A DNA stretch of 64,000 nucleotides from Henckelia pumila (lineage: Eukaryota; Streptophyta; Magnoliopsida; Lamiales; Gesneriaceae), in contig NC_133123.1 in assembly GCF_033568475.1 (NCBI RefSeq), positions 63,371,522 to 63,435,521 of the forward strand. Direction: 5' to 3'. How positions within the stretch are numbered: position 1 is the first letter of the stretch; each line of letters opens with the position of its first letter. Under the pieces are notes generated by a model that did no database searches, was not told where the DNA came from, and saw only the letters and a list, made by a program, of their open reading frames with translations. The position numbers were made by a program, and so were the translations under genes. Of this stretch, positions 48,843-62,249 are shown in pieces.

Positions 48843-50440
48843 GTTCTCAGATCAAACGATTAAAATTTATCTATTGTAAAAAATTTTGGCCTCGGTTTTT
48901 TTTGGAAAACAAAACAAATTTTTTTTTAAAAAAAAATTTGAAGGGAAACACGAGCACGGGCAGCGATCGGCGCTGCCCAGGCCCCACGTGGGCTGCCCTG
49001 TCCCGGGCAGCCCGGAAAAATTGAAATTGTTATTTTTAAGAATTTTAAATTTTTGAAATTTTAGTTTTTGGTCCGATCAAAAATTATTTTGATTAGACCA
49101 CGAGGCATCGGGTCAAATTGTTTGAGTCCGAAATTTTTAAAATTGATTTTTGGATAAATTTGAATTTTTGGAAAATTTATAAATTTTATCCGTTAAATTA
49201 GATTTTACAAAATTAATTATTTTGGTACAATTGATGATAAGATATGATCTTATGATTAAATTAGATAAAATTTGATTTTATCTTTTTAATTATGTTGCCA
49301 TTGCATGTTATCCAATGATTTAATTATTGAATTAATTATTGGATAAGAGGATGATCGATTGCCATGACCAATTTTGTAGGTCTATATTAGGTTGTTTACA
49401 TTTGGTTTTTATTAATGTTGTTGGGTTTTATTAATGAGCTTGGTTTATGGTCCAAATTTGATTTATCATTTGTAATAAAAGTGGGCCTGGTTTATGGCCC
49501 GTTCCCACCCTTAAATATGTATCCCCTACTTGTCATCGAAATTTATTGTAAATTTATTAGACTTAGTGGGAGATAAAGATTTGAAGACAATGGTGGACCC
49601 AACAGACAATAAAGACCGAAGAAATGTAAATTGGAAGCACAATATAATAGGATTGCATTGCATACTTGCATATCACATAGGATTGGACTTAGACTCGTGG
49701 TTGGCAACCACGGGTCGATAAGATCTAGGCATCGATCATCCTTTATATAATATTTGATATTATTGTTGTATGCATGTTTAGACTAAATTGCATGAATCCC
49801 GCAAGCATACAAATTATTAAATGATGAGACAATTTTTCAAAATTAAAATCCCTCATTTTAAATATGATTTAAAATTGATATCAAGATTAACAAAAGAGAA
49901 TTTAAATATTGTTTAAATGTTCCTACCTTCCATCAACGATCAATGTATGAGATGCTACCCGCGGGCATGGTTCGGCTCATATTATTGGGGGGGCCCGTTC
50001 GTCGGAAAACTGTACATTGGATCGGCACATGTTGTAAGTTGGGTGGAACTCCCATGGGATTGGCTCATATTATTGGGGATCCACATGGCGACCGTCCATC
50101 ACAACTTAATATTGATGGGTCATCTTGACATGTCACAATAAACGACGTCATATTATTGGGCTCTTATTGGTCATGAGGTAAAAATATGGGGGTTGCTTTG
50201 GAAGCAATTGGGCTCTACCTTTTGAAAATTATGGTTGGCTGATATTATTCGGGACTATGGTTTGTCAATTGGACTCCATGTTCCCACTAAGAAAACCAGT
50301 TTCTCGTTTTCATTAGAGGGTAGTGAAATCGTTAAAATAGTGGGAGTGTGATTCATAAAATTAATATCGCCTTATTTTATGTCTTAGTAAATTAATTAAG
50401 CAATCACTAATTATTGTCTGTTTCTTTTCAGTATTTCATT
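48843..50440 (+). other. Copia B leader between primer-binding site and gag
   Basis: A roughly 1.6-kb untranslated leader. It includes a GC-rich, hairpin-prone patch (about 48955-49015, with repeated cgggcag/ctgcccg words) in otherwise AT-rich DNA. A word catattattggg occurs at about 49978, 50067 and 50150, with a degenerate fourth copy near 50240. Small frames here have no recognisable products. Confidence 0.6.
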
Positions 50441-53107
50441 ATGATGAATTCGTGAAATCCACTATACTCTATTCTTGAACTAAACAAACTGACTGGCGCA
50501 AACTATACGGAATGGTTCCGTAAGTTAAAGATTGTTCTAAGTTCGGAAAAGTCTTTCTACGTATTAGAAAAGTCTCCTCCGAAGGAGGCCCCGGCTGATG
50601 TGAGTCCGGAAGAGTTGGCTAAACTTGATAAATGGTGAGACCATGATATCAAGGCCAAAAGCTACATGCAGGCTTCGATGTCTGATGAAATTCAGAGGCG
50701 ATTTGAGGATGCAGTGAATGCTGCTGGCATTCACAAGGCCCTCAAGGAACTTTTTGGAGCTCAGTCGAGATCCGAGAGGTATGCGACTGTCAAAGAGCTC
50801 ATGACATGCCTCATGCGAGATGAGACTTCGGTCCGTGAGCATGGGGTACACATGATTGGGCTCATTGAAAATTTGGTAACACTCGATCTGACATTGGAGC
50901 ACGAACTGAATGCGGACTTGTTACTTCTATCTCTTCCTTCGTCGTTTGACGGTTTTGTGATGAACTTCAATATGAACAAGATAGAGGCCACCCTTGAAGA
51001 AATGGTCAATATGCTTGTCACATATGAGGCCACATTAAAGAAGGATAAACCGGTACTCTTGGTAGGCTCCTCTTCTAACTCTAAGAAGGGACCAAGTGCA
51101 AAGGATAAGAAACGTTCTGCCCCACCCAAGAAAGCTGGACCCAAGAAGAAGAACAAGACAAAGGCTTCAAACGTGATCAAATATGAAGATGTTTGCCATC
51201 ACTGCAAGGAACCCGGTCATTGGAAACATAACTGCAAAGAATATCTCGAGCAGTTGCGAACTGCAAAGGGTATGTTTTACATTGAAATAAATGTTTCACT
51301 TAATACTAATTCTTGGGTATTGGATACCGGATGTGGATCTCACATTTGCAATGATTTGCAGGTGATGACAAGAAGTCGTAAGCTTAGGATGGGTGGGACC
51401 CAGTTGAGGCTCGAAAATGGTTCTAGAGTTGAAGCCAAAGTTGTGGGAGATGTTTATTTAGTTTTGCATAACGATTTTAAGTTATTTTTGAGAGATGTTT
51501 TATTTGTGCCAGATTTGGTTAAAAACATTATTTCTGTTTCTATGCTTGATAGAGATGGTTTTTCTTGCAATTTTGTGAATGTGATTTGCATTATTTACAA
51601 GAATGAATGTTTGATTGAAAATGGACAACTTGAAAACGATCTATATAACTTAAAATTAAAATACGTACCAATTAATTATGTTGATAAACTGGCAACAACA
51701 AATAAAAGGAAAAATGATAGTCAAAACCCGGCAAACCTTTGGCATGCTAGGCTAGGTCATATTTTCTCAAGGAGGATGAACAAGCTAGTGGGAGAGGGCA
51801 TGTTTGATATGTCTGATATTAACTCTCTACCAACTTGTGAGTCCTGCCTAAAAGGAAAAATGACTAAAACTCCTTTCAAAGGAAAACCTGAGCGTAGTCA
51901 AAATCTGTTGGATTTGATCCATACAGATGTTTGCGGCCCATTTAGTATTGGTACTAAATATGGTCACACCTACTTCATTACCTTTACTGATGATTATTCT
52001 AGGTACGGGTATTTATATTTGATGAAATATAAGTCTGAATCATTTGAAAAGTTCAAAGAATTCAAGGCTGAAGTAGAAAATAAACTAGTTAGAAGTATTA
52101 AAGCACTTCGATCAGATCGAGGTGGAGAATACTTAAGTACCGAGTTTTTAGGCTATCTAAAAGAGAATGGGATTCTCTCTTAGTGGACTCCTCCTATGAC
52201 ACCTCAGCTAAATGGCGTTTCGGAGCATTGCAATCAAACTTTGTTCGATATGGTTTGATCTATGATGAGCTTCACTGAGCTCCCACCTTCGTTTTGGGGC
52301 TATACACTTGAAACGGCGGTATTGTTGTTAAACAATGTCTACACTAAAGCAGTGAACAAAACTCCATATGAATTATGGAATGGCAAAACTCCTAAGTATT
52401 CGTACTTGAGGATTTGAGGATGTCCTGCTTACGTGAAGCAGATAGTGGGAGATAAGTTGGATAGTCGATCCACCTTATGTTATTTTGTAGGGTATCCGAA
52501 GAATTCAATCGGATATTATTTCTATCATCCTACTGAAACAAAAGTGTTTGTTTCGAGGAATGCCACCTTCATGGAGAAGGAGTTCTTACTTGATAAGAAA
52601 GGCAAGATGATGGAACTCGAAGAAATACGAGAAGAACTCGAGATACAAAATAACGATCCCGCATCTCTGGAACCAATACTTGACACGCCTCTTCCTAGAA
52701 GATCCGAGAGGACTTCTAGACCTCCTATTCGACATGGTCTGCTTCTTGAAGGGGATCAAAGTGAACCCGACATTGGATGTGATCCAAGAAACTTCAAGGA
52801 AGCAATTTTTGATGCTGATTCGAACTTATGGCTTGAAGCTATGCAGTCGGAAATAGACTCGATGCATACAAACCAAGTTTGGTCTTTAGTAGATCCTCCT
52901 AATGGAATTGTTCCAATAGGGTGTAAATGGATCTACAAGAGAAAACTTGGGCCTGATGGTAAGGTACTGACCTACAAGGCACGATTGGTCGCAAAAGGTT
53001 ATACTCAAAGACAAGGTGTTGACTATGATGAAATTTTTTCACCAGTCGCAATGTTCAAGTCCATAAGAATCCTTATTGCCATAGCAGCTTGGTATGACTA
53101 TGAGATA
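50441..53107 (+). pseudogene. Copia B gag-protease-integrase-RT, five stops, truncated by Gypsy C
   Basis: One continuous frame has stops at 50453, 50636, 52181, 52256 and 52415. In order: a UBN2-type gag; a Lys-rich linker; the zinc knuckle CHHCKEPGHWKHNC; a protease with WVLDTGCGSH; the pre-integrase NLWHARLGH; the integrase core with HTDVCGPFS and FTDDYSRY; and the start of RT (PIGCKWIYKRKLGPDGK, YTQRQGVDYDE). RT breaks off at DYEI, where the Gypsy C LTR begins. The reverse-strand Copia D continues through this same point intact. A run of 508 clean codons (50639-52180) suggests moderate age. Confidence 0.92.
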
Positions 53108-53479
53108 TGTCTGATAAGTGTATTTTATACAATTAATTTATATATGATTTTAATTATTAAATATTTGTTTCGAGCAGATTTATGCTGTGTTTTGTTGTTT
53201 TTGTGCTTACAGAGAATTATTGATTTTATTTGGAAAAGTAAAGAAAAATGAGAACTTAGAAGAGAAAATTAAAAGAAAAGAATTGAGAGAGAAAAGAAAA
53301 GAAGAAGAAAGGATCGATTAGACAAGAAAGGGAAGGAACAGCATTGGGCTTTGTAATTGGGTCAATCTTTAGCGCTTGTTGTTAGCGCTTAATCTAGAGC
53401 AATCGCGCAATACTATGTTTCTGTGAGAATTGAAATTGAGATTAAGGCGCGCCCGCGTGGAGTCAAGAGCGCCCGCCCC

Positions 53480-55488
53480 GATCGAGATTTGGAAATTTTA
53501 TTATTTCGGGCAATTATTTTATGGGCTTTTGAGTGGGCTTTTGTGCACGGTATAAAAGGGAATTTTGATCAGACTATGGGAGGGTAGCCGCCACAATCAC
53601 AATACACATATCAGAGAAATATTTTGTGGATTTGATCGTGAACTTTTGGGAAGGATTTCTGGAGCTTAATTGAAGAACGAAGACGGAGTTCGATAGACCG
53701 GACACGGCGTCGACGACGGATTTGTTTTTTTTTTATCTTTTATTTATTTAATTCCGAATTTATGTTTGGATTTTTGAACATGTTTTGGTTTATTCATAAT
53801 TTTATTATGAACTAAATTTTTAGAGTCTAGAGGTCGGATGGAACCTGGTGTAGACACTTTCATGAATTCTTGATTTTATTGAATTGAGTTTCTTCTAGAT
53901 TAATTATTTTTTCTAGAATTGATTGTATTTTCAATTATCTGATCAATAATTGATTTGTTATATTTATTTGAAATCATTGCTCGGGAGAGGGGATTTTGAA
54001 TAGGATATTAGAAACTACACTGTTAATTATTTATACAGCTCGGGAGAGTGTATGATTTTAACAGAACTTTTAAAAAGAACATTGTTTTTGATAGATCACT
54101 GCGATAAATTCTTAATAGGAATATTGGAATTGAATTGTAGTTGATAAACATTATTTGTTGCTCGGGAGAGGGAAATAATACACGTAAGTGTTCTTGGCTA
54201 TTAATTGATTGGAATTCATGAAGATTAATTAATTAGGATTGATTGTTGTTGAAACCAGGTGAAATCTATACCTCTAGACCATTTTTCTCTGATTGATTTT
54301 TCCTGAAAGTTGTGTTCGTGCTATCAAAACTTCACTGATTATTTATTTTTATTGCAAAATTCTTGATTATTGATTTTCTACATAAAGTTTAGACTATTTT
54401 AATTACAAGCACTAAATATTTTCATTTTACTCCCTGTAGGATCGATATCTGATTTAATAACTATATTAAAACTTGACACTCGTAGATCGAGATTTAGAAA
54501 TTTTATTATTTCGGGCAATTATTTTATGGGCTTTTGAGTGGGCTTTTGTGCACGGTATAAAAGGGAATTTTGATCAGACTATGGGAGGGGAGCCGCCGCA
54601 ATCACAATACACATATCAGAGAAATATTTTATGGATTTGATCGTGAACTTTTGGGAAGGATTTTTGGAGCTTAATTGAAGAACGAAGATGGAGTTCGATA
54701 GACCGGACACGGCATCGACGACGGATTTGTTTCTTTTATATTTTATTTATTTAATTCTGAATTTATGTTTGGATTTTTGAACATGTTTTGGTTTATTCAT
54801 AATTTTATTATGAACTAAATTTTTAGAGTCTAGAGGTCGGATGGAACCTGGTGTAGACGCTTTCATGAATTCTTGATTTTATTGAATTGAGTTTCTTCTA
54901 GATTAATTATTTTTTCTAAAATTGATTGTCTTTTCAATTATCTGATCAATAATTGATTTGTTATATTTATTTAAAATCATTGCTCGGGAGAGTGGATTTT
55001 GAATAGGACATTAGAAACTACATTGTTAATTATTTATACAGCTCGGGAGAGTGTATGATTTTAACAGAGCTTTTAAAAAGAACATTGTTTTGTGATAGAT
55101 CACTTCGATAAATTCTTAATAGGAATATTGGAATTGAATTGTAGTTGATAAATATTATTTGTTGCTCGGGAGAGGGAAATAATACACGTAAGTATTCTTG
55201 GCTATTAATTGATTGGAATTCATGAAGATTAATTAATTAGGATTGATTGTTGTTGAAACCAGGTGAAATCTATACCTCTAGACCATTTTTCTCTGATTGA
55301 TTTGTCCTGAAAGTTGTGTGCGTGCTATCAAAACTTCACTGATTATTTATTTTTATTGTAAAATTCTTGATTATTGATTTTTTAGATAAAGTTTAGACTA
55401 TTTTAATTACAAGCACTAAATATTTTTATTTTACTCCCTGTGGGATCGATATCTGATTTAATCACTATATTAAAACTTGACACTCGTA
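53480..55488 (+). repeat. 1,005-bp tandem duplication of LTR/leader
   Basis: Unit 1 (53480-54484) and unit 2 (54485-55488) both begin gatcgagattt and end gacactcgta. They differ by scattered substitutions, so the duplication is recent. Each carries a TATA box (acggtataaaagg, near 53546 and 54554), which gives the element two copies of its promoter. Confidence 0.9.
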
Positions 55489-55531
55489 CGCTTGCAAGGA
55501 ATTAAATTCTTCTTAATTTTAATTGCAGTTT

Positions 55532-57757
55532 ATGCGACGATCTCAAAGTGCGAATTCTCTACTTTTTGATCCGGAGATCGAACGAACTGCACGTTCTTTG
55601 ATAAGAGCGAGAAGAGAAGAAATTAATAACATGGCTGAAGAGAATGTGAATCAAGCTCCCCTGGTGCCTATCAGAGATCACTTCAGGCCGACGATCCAGG
55701 CTCACTACTCTGGAATAGCTCGAGGAACAATCAATGCCAACAATTTTGAGCTAAAGCCGGCCTTGATCAACATGGTTCAATCGAACCAATTTAATGGGAG
55801 TGCCACAGCTGATCCTCACTTGCATCTCAGGACCTTTTTAGAAATTACTGATACGGTAAAATTTAACGGTGTTCCTGAGGATATTATTCGTTTACGCTTG
55901 TTTCCATTTTCTCTCAGGGATCAAGCCAGAAGTTGGTTGCAATCACTGCCGCTTGGAAGCATCACTACTTGGGAGGGGATGACAGAAAAATTTCTTGCTA
56001 AATATTTTCCACTTGCCAAGTCCACCCAGTTGAAGATCGAGATCAGCACTTTCAGGCATATGGATTCTGAACAGCTCTACGAGGCGTGGGAAAGGTACAA
56101 AGAACTACTTAGACATTGTCTTAACCACAATTTTGCATATTGGGAACATATCGAGTGGTTTTACAATGGACTGAATGCGCCTACGAGGATGAACGTGGAT
56201 TCTACTTCTGGAGGAACTATTTTTGCAAAGGACCCCGCTCAAGCCTATGATATGCTGGAACAGATGACGATAAACAGTTTTCAATGGCCATCTGAGCGTG
56301 TGGGAGTCAAGAAGCCAGCTGGAGTGTATGCAGTGGATCCTCTCACATCCATCACTGCTCAATTATCTGCACTGACTACGCAGGTAGATTCTTTGAATAA
56401 GATTCATGTTGCAGATTCAACTGGAGTTGAGGGATGACATACACCAGAGCAAGTTAATTATATCAATCCTAATGGCTACCGAGGTTATGGAGCTTACAGA
56501 GGTAATCCGGTTCCTAATGTTTATCACCCTAGTTTGAGGAATAATGAAAATTTTTCATATGCTAACAATACTAATAAGGGTGATGGTAAGCTGTCTTTGG
56601 AGGACGTTGTTAGTACATTTGTGCAGGAATCAGGTAAGAGGATGGAGAGAACTGAGTCTCACCTTGACAGCTTGGAGACGCACATGGCCAACATGGGTGT
56701 TGTACTTCAATCCATGGAGACTAGCATTGGGCAGTTGGCGAATGCAGTGAAGGATAATAACAGAGGCCAGTTTCCGAGCAACACTGAGGTAAATCCCAAA
56801 GAGCAGTGCAATTCCATAGAGTTGCGGAGTGGAAAAGAAGTTGAAGTCCAAGAACCTGCGGTTGAAGAGAAGGAAGTCGAGAAGAAGGAGCCTGAACTGG
56901 AGCCGAAACCGATGTACAAGCCTCCACTTCCCTACCCGCAAAGGTTCAAGAAGAAGGCGTTGGATGAGCAATTCTCCAAGTTCTTGAAGATTTTCAAGAA
57001 AATTCACATCAACATCCCCTTTGCTGATGCATTGGAACAAATGCCAAACTATGCAAAGTTCATCAAAGAGGTGATGTCCAAGAAGAGGAGGCTGCTAGAG
57101 AATGAGGTAATGAGCTTAACTGAAGAGTGCAGTGCCGTGCTTCAAAAGAAGATGCCACAAAAGTTGAACGATCCAGGGAGTTTTACTATTCCTTGCACAA
57201 TTGGTTCTTCTTATTTTAATAATGCACTTTGCGATTTAGGAGCTAGCATTAATCTCATGCCTTTGTCTGTTTTCAGGAGCTTAGGACTTGGTGAGGTGAA
57301 GCCCACAATGATTGCGTTGCAGTTGGCTGATAGATCTATCACATATCCGCTTGGAATCATTGAAGATGTTCTGGTAAAAGTAGATAAATTTATTTTTCCT
57401 GCGAATTTTGTTGTCTTAGATATGAAGGAAGATGCAAATATGCCCCTAATATTGGGGAGACCTTTCTTGGCCACTGCCGATACCAAGATAGAGGTGAAGA
57501 AGGGTGTGTTGTCGATGGGTGTGGACGGTGAGAGTGTAATTTTTAATATATTTATGAAGTCATCTAACATCCCTATTAAAAAATTGTGCTTGATAGTGCC
57601 GATTATGAAACTAGAGGGATGTCAAAGTGCCGATATTGAGGTTGCAGCAAAGAGTAAAGCGCCAAGTTCAACAAAGAAGACCACGAAAAAGAGAGCAAAA
57701 TTTAAAAGGCAGTTCGTGGAATTTATTTGGCGTGTGAAAGAAAAAGGGAAGATCTAA
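55532..57757 (+). pseudogene. Gypsy C gag-protease with pol tail, one in-frame stop
   Basis: One frame of 742 codons is broken only by TGA at 56435-56437. The first 300 residues contain the Retrotrans_gag domain (RLRLFPFSLRDQARSWLQSL, WEHIEWFYNGL). After the stop come a gag C-terminal coiled coil, an acidic Glu/Pro linker and a retroviral-type aspartic protease (ALCDLGASINLMP, PLILGRPFL). The frame then passes straight into a Lys-rich tail ending FIWRVKEKGKI. RT, RNase H and integrase are missing, presumably by internal deletion, so mobilisation would need enzymes in trans. Confidence 0.88.
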
Positions 57758-57787
57758 CACAAGTGAAAGTTGGGCTGATGACTTTAA

Positions 57788-58920
57788 ACCAAGCGCTACT
57801 TGGAAGGCAACCCAAGAATTTTATTTTCTTTTCTTTTATTTTATTTGCTTTTATTTTCAGTTTAATTAATTTTTGTTTTTAGTATTTTTAATTCCAATTT
57901 TTTTGCTTAATTTTGATTAATTTTCAAAAAAAAATTTCAGGTTGCAAAAATCTCAAATTCGAGGAGACGGCGCGCCCACCCAATTATCTGAGCGCCCGCG
58001 CAGCTTCTGGATTATATTAGAGTTGTTTTACGAATTAAAGGCGCGCCCGCGCCACTTATCTCTAGCGCCCGCGCTCCCTCAGCGTATTGAAGCACTTATT
58101 CCATGCATCTTTAAGCGCAAATGCGCAAATCATTGGCGCAGCTCAAAGCGCTATCGCGCATCACTACCTTGCGCCAAAACAATCACCATCCGTGCCAGCA
58201 CCTACGCTATCGCACTGGTCCATAGCGCTAACGCTCTCCCAGCCCACCACCAGCGCGTCCAGTAGCGCTATCGCGCTCCCCGCAGCCTCCCACCTGCGCA
58301 ATCGTGCTACAAGCCATCATCTGCGCTGCCTCAAGCGCTATCGCGCTCATCACATCCATTCTGCGCACAAGCAAGTGCCAACAATCCGAAGTGCGCCTCC
58401 TCTCGGGCTAACGCGCAATCAATCAGCAGCCTTTTAGCGCTATCGCGCCTCTTCATTGCCCATCTGCGCATCACCATGCCAAAATGCTCCTACCAGCTGC
58501 TGCACCTCTTGCGCAATCTATCTAAGCTAGCTCCATGTGCAGACAGCTTAACAGTGCATCCCTTACCTAGCGCGAACAATACTCAGCAACGCAACACCCA
58601 TCTACAATCGCGCACCATTCCAGCTGCTAACTCCATGCGCCAAAAATCCTTATCAGCGCAACATTTAAGAGCTAACGCGCATGCCAACTTCCCAATTGTG
58701 CAGGTCCTTGTGCAAATGTGCATCTCCACTCACCTCCTTGGGCGAACAATCTTCATCAGCAGCGTTCTTCATGTGCGATTGTGTTCTCGAGTTCCTTCAC
58801 CTTGCACTATTCACCCTGAGCAATCACACTCTCCACAATTATCTCACTTCCATGCGCCATCAAAGCTCCGGAACAGCGCATGATGCCCCACACTCTTCTT
58901 ATTACTCCATACATTAAGCG
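57788..58920 (+). repeat. GCGC-rich degenerate repeat tract of Gypsy C
   Basis: From about 57965 to 58890 the words GCGC, TGCGCA and CGCGC recur every 15-40 bases. The 13-mer AGCGCTATCGCGC occurs four times exactly (58147, 58264, 58334, 58436). The tract is much richer in G+C than its neighbours. Three overlapping open frames exist here only because stop codons are rare in this composition. Shorter AGCGCT and GCGCGCCCGCG words occur in the LTR/leaders of Gypsy A and C. Confidence 0.75.
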
Positions 58921-60420
58921 AGTTATTTTGTTTTGATTGCTTCGGGATTTAATTGTATATTATCTTATAGTGTGCATGTCTCCTTTTTAGGTTCACTTGG
59001 ATGTTCATGTTGTGCGGTTTGTAACTTCAATTCCCTTCCATGATCGGTTTCTGATGGTGTTCTACATGCTGGATATTATTTTTACATGAACATGATTTTG
59101 GTTACGCCGAGTCCTGATGCTCGGTGTCGAAGGTATGAGTCCCTTGTTCTTTTTATTGATTTTAATCATTAGGGACAATGATTATATTAAGTTTGGGGGG
59201 TGAATCAGTGGCTGATATTGATGTTTGGTTGATTGAGTAGTTGAGTTTCATATATGTGCTTCATAGAAGAAAATTTTTTTTTTTTTTTGTTGAATTGAGT
59301 TGAAAAGAAGTTGAGAAAGAATTGGATGCATGGCTGATGATAAAAATATTTTTTGTGCTATAACTGAAATCCATGATTGTTCACCTATCTGACAAATATT
59401 TTTGAGAAAATGGAACCAAGTGAATGAACAATTTCCTATATACTCTGTGATTAATATTTGAATCTAATTTTTGAGACATACAGACATAGATATGATTGAG
59501 GCATTGTTTGAAATTTTGGGCCTAATTTTCATTGAACAAATTTATCCTTAGTTGCCTATTTGAGCCTACACGTATATTAGTACTTTGAGGTACAAAATTC
59601 TGAAACTTGTGAAAATCATCATTTATTGCTGATGATTATTCTTTTCTGCACTGATTGAAATTGTATGATTTAATTGTGGATTGAGACTTGTCTAGAACTA
59701 GTTCGAACACTCTTCGAGGTGAAATACGGGCAAAACTGAGATTAGGAATGATTTAGGCGATTTTTCTGAATTCGTTTGAGCCTTTCAAGCTACCCATTAA
59801 TATATGTTATCCCTAGTACCTTGTTTGAGCTTTATTAAAAATCGAATGACATGCGTGTAAATGTGTGACTAAACCTCCATTCGTAATTATTTCAAGGTCC
59901 TACATTGACTACCTGAATAGCTTATACACTAATTTCTACCTTTAAGGGAGTAATTTGAATGCTAAAATGTTGTATGCTCCTATTTTTATTTATGAAAAAT
60001 GGAATGGTGTGGTGAATGAATTGAAAAGATGAAAAGAAAAAGTAGAAAAAGAGTTGAAAAAAAAAGAATATATGTGTTGAAAAAGTTTTGGAAGAAATTG
60101 TTGGGAAAAACAGAAAAAGTTGTGAAAAAGAAGAATGAAGAAGTTGAAAAATTAAGTGTGAAAGAAATAAGTATGAAATTGTGAATGTAAAGGAGTTGAA
60201 ATTAGAGTTAAGCATAAATATAAATTACTCCTTAATTTGAATTCTTATCCTTTATTTGTAGCCGTGAGCCAGGCCTTACATTATGAGCCAATTAAGTCCT
60301 ATTGACCGAGTCTCAGTTGCCTAATATACTAGTGGAGAAGAGTTGCGAGAATTTAGCCTATGGACTGTTGATTGATGCTTTTAATGATTATGAATTTTGA
60401 TCGAAACTAATGGAGAACGG
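58921..60420 (+). other. 3' untranslated part of Gypsy C
   Basis: It includes a polypurine-like site (aagtttggggggtga, about 59192) and a GA-rich block at about 60005-60190 made of gaaaaag/gttgaaaa words. There is no coding region; the reverse-strand open frame in the GA block is low-complexity. Confidence 0.6.
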
Positions 60421-62249
60421 TGATCAGATCAATCAGAATTGATACCCGGTGCAGCGGAAGTTTTAAAATTTTATATGGAACGATTCCATAACATGGGTAT
60501 CAAAACTTAACGATTAAATTGTGCGTGTAAAAATTAAATAACAATTAAATTTTTACCTTGAATCTCGAAACGAGATTATGGACACCAACAGATAACTCTG
60601 CTCTTGTTGTATATCCCAGGAACTGATGGACGAACAATTCTTCAATCAGGTCCACGAACAGAAGTTTAATCCCTCTGATAGATTGTACTAGAAAATCTAT
60701 CAGAAGTTTCTACGAAGAGAATTAAGGAATTTGATCCGTTAAACCAGACTGCAAATTCGAAATTCACAGACTAGATTTCAGAGAGAAAAACACAGAGAGG
60801 GGGCGGCCACTCTAGGTCTCAAAACCCTAGTGTTCAAAAATTATGACCTCTCTTGTCTAATTTCTGTACTGCAATAACTTATTTATAATGTGGGCTGCTA
60901 ACAGCTTAGGGCCCATTAGTCATAAGTTCAAGCCTAACAAGAAAAGCCCGCATGTTCAGAAATTAATATAAAATTCATCGTGACTCAGATTGATAAACCA
61001 ATTTCACCAATGTGCACAGAAACCATTTCTGCATCTTTTAGAGTCAAGATAAATTTTCTGAATCCGAATTCAGTGATTTCCAAAAATGCCCATCCCTATG
61101 TCATTTTAGGAAATCTTACTCTTCTACTCTGATATAAGAAGTCCTACTTCTTTGTTCATTAAATTTAACTCTTTAAATTTAACTATCTCAACGGGGATTA
61201 AAAATTCATTACTTGTGTGACCCTCAATGGTTCAGGGATACAGCTAGCCGTGGGCTCACAACTCCTTGTGACTCAGAACAACAATTTCTGACTTGCCCAT
61301 CGAATCATGGTAAGAGCGCGTAGCAACATCGCCCCATGATTCCCTAGGTATCACTGATAGTGCCTGCAAGAACCAATAGATTTTGGTTAGCGTACAGTAC
61401 GGTCCCTTCATCCATATATCCCGATCGAATCAACAACTATTGGTAAATCGAGAGTCGTTCGAGATTCGATAACTATGCAATGCATCTTGAAGATCAAATA
61501 GTGACATCGCATGTGCTACTAAGAAACCATTTCTTAAAACACATCATGTACTCTGGCCAGAGATTCGTCACACTAATATCTCCTCAAATTTCATAGGATA
61601 TCCAAACTAGCAAGTATGTGGTGAATCCTTGACAACAAAGCATCGACTCCTATATGTGTCATAACTGTACCCAATCCCGACACCTGATGACCCCAATAGA
61701 GTCGGTAAACGAGTCAAAGTACAGTACTAGCATATAGAGTCTCAATGATGTTTCAAGTAGTAAGGACTAATGGTGTACAACCAAAACCGCGGACTTTATC
61801 CACTCGATAAGTGATAACCACTTGGAAAGTCCGGATAGGGTAGTTCAATCATTCATCGTATGAATATCCATTTGCATGCTTTGAACATCTCTATGTTCCA
61901 TACCAATGAAACGTGGTACTCGGCATTGCAAATGCTAGTCTCAATCTCGAGCGATCCTTATCCTTATTAACGGACGGCTCAATCGACTGGGAACTGTTTA
62001 GAATATACAGTGACTATAAGATGTGTTTCATGATAGCCATCCCCATGTGCCACCACATCTTACATACACTATAGTATATTCAAGGTCTTCATCTAAACAT
62101 CTTATAGTATGTCACAACATAATAATATGATAAAATATAAAGTAAATGCCATTATAAAAGTGTAAATTATATTAAACAAAAGATTGTTTATACATAGAGT
62201 CATAAAAGCCCTTAGCCACAAGTTGGCTCACCGGGCACCCACTCTATCA
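60421..62249 (-). repeat. 3' LTR of Copia element D
   Basis: Read on the minus strand, it starts TGATAGAGTGGGTGCCCGG and ends ...CTGATCA. It is homologous to the Copia B LTR over nearly its full 1.83 kb. The last 30 bases at the low-coordinate end differ from B, so the end point is uncertain by that much. Confidence 0.8.

Larger units (their letters stand above)
53112..60420 (+). mobile_element. Gypsy element C: non-autonomous, inserted in Copia B RT
   Basis: It begins with the same LTR start as Gypsy A. The parts are: LTR/leader with a 1-kb tandem duplication; gag-protease ORF; a pol-tail remnant; the AAACCAAGCGCTACTTGG-type segment typical of Athila-like elements (57788-57820); a GCGC-rich tract; a polypurine-like aagtttggggggtga at about 59192; and an AT-rich 3' UTR with a GA-rich stretch. 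No RT, RNase H or integrase is present. The 3' LTR is not seen before Copia D interrupts at 60421. Confidence 0.85.

Noticed and set aside
57942..58917. Four overlapping open frames of 78-135 codons on the plus strand.
   Set aside because: They lie in three different frames across the GCGC-rich tract, are compositionally biased (Ala, Ser, His, Arg) and share no motif. High G+C explains the lack of stops.
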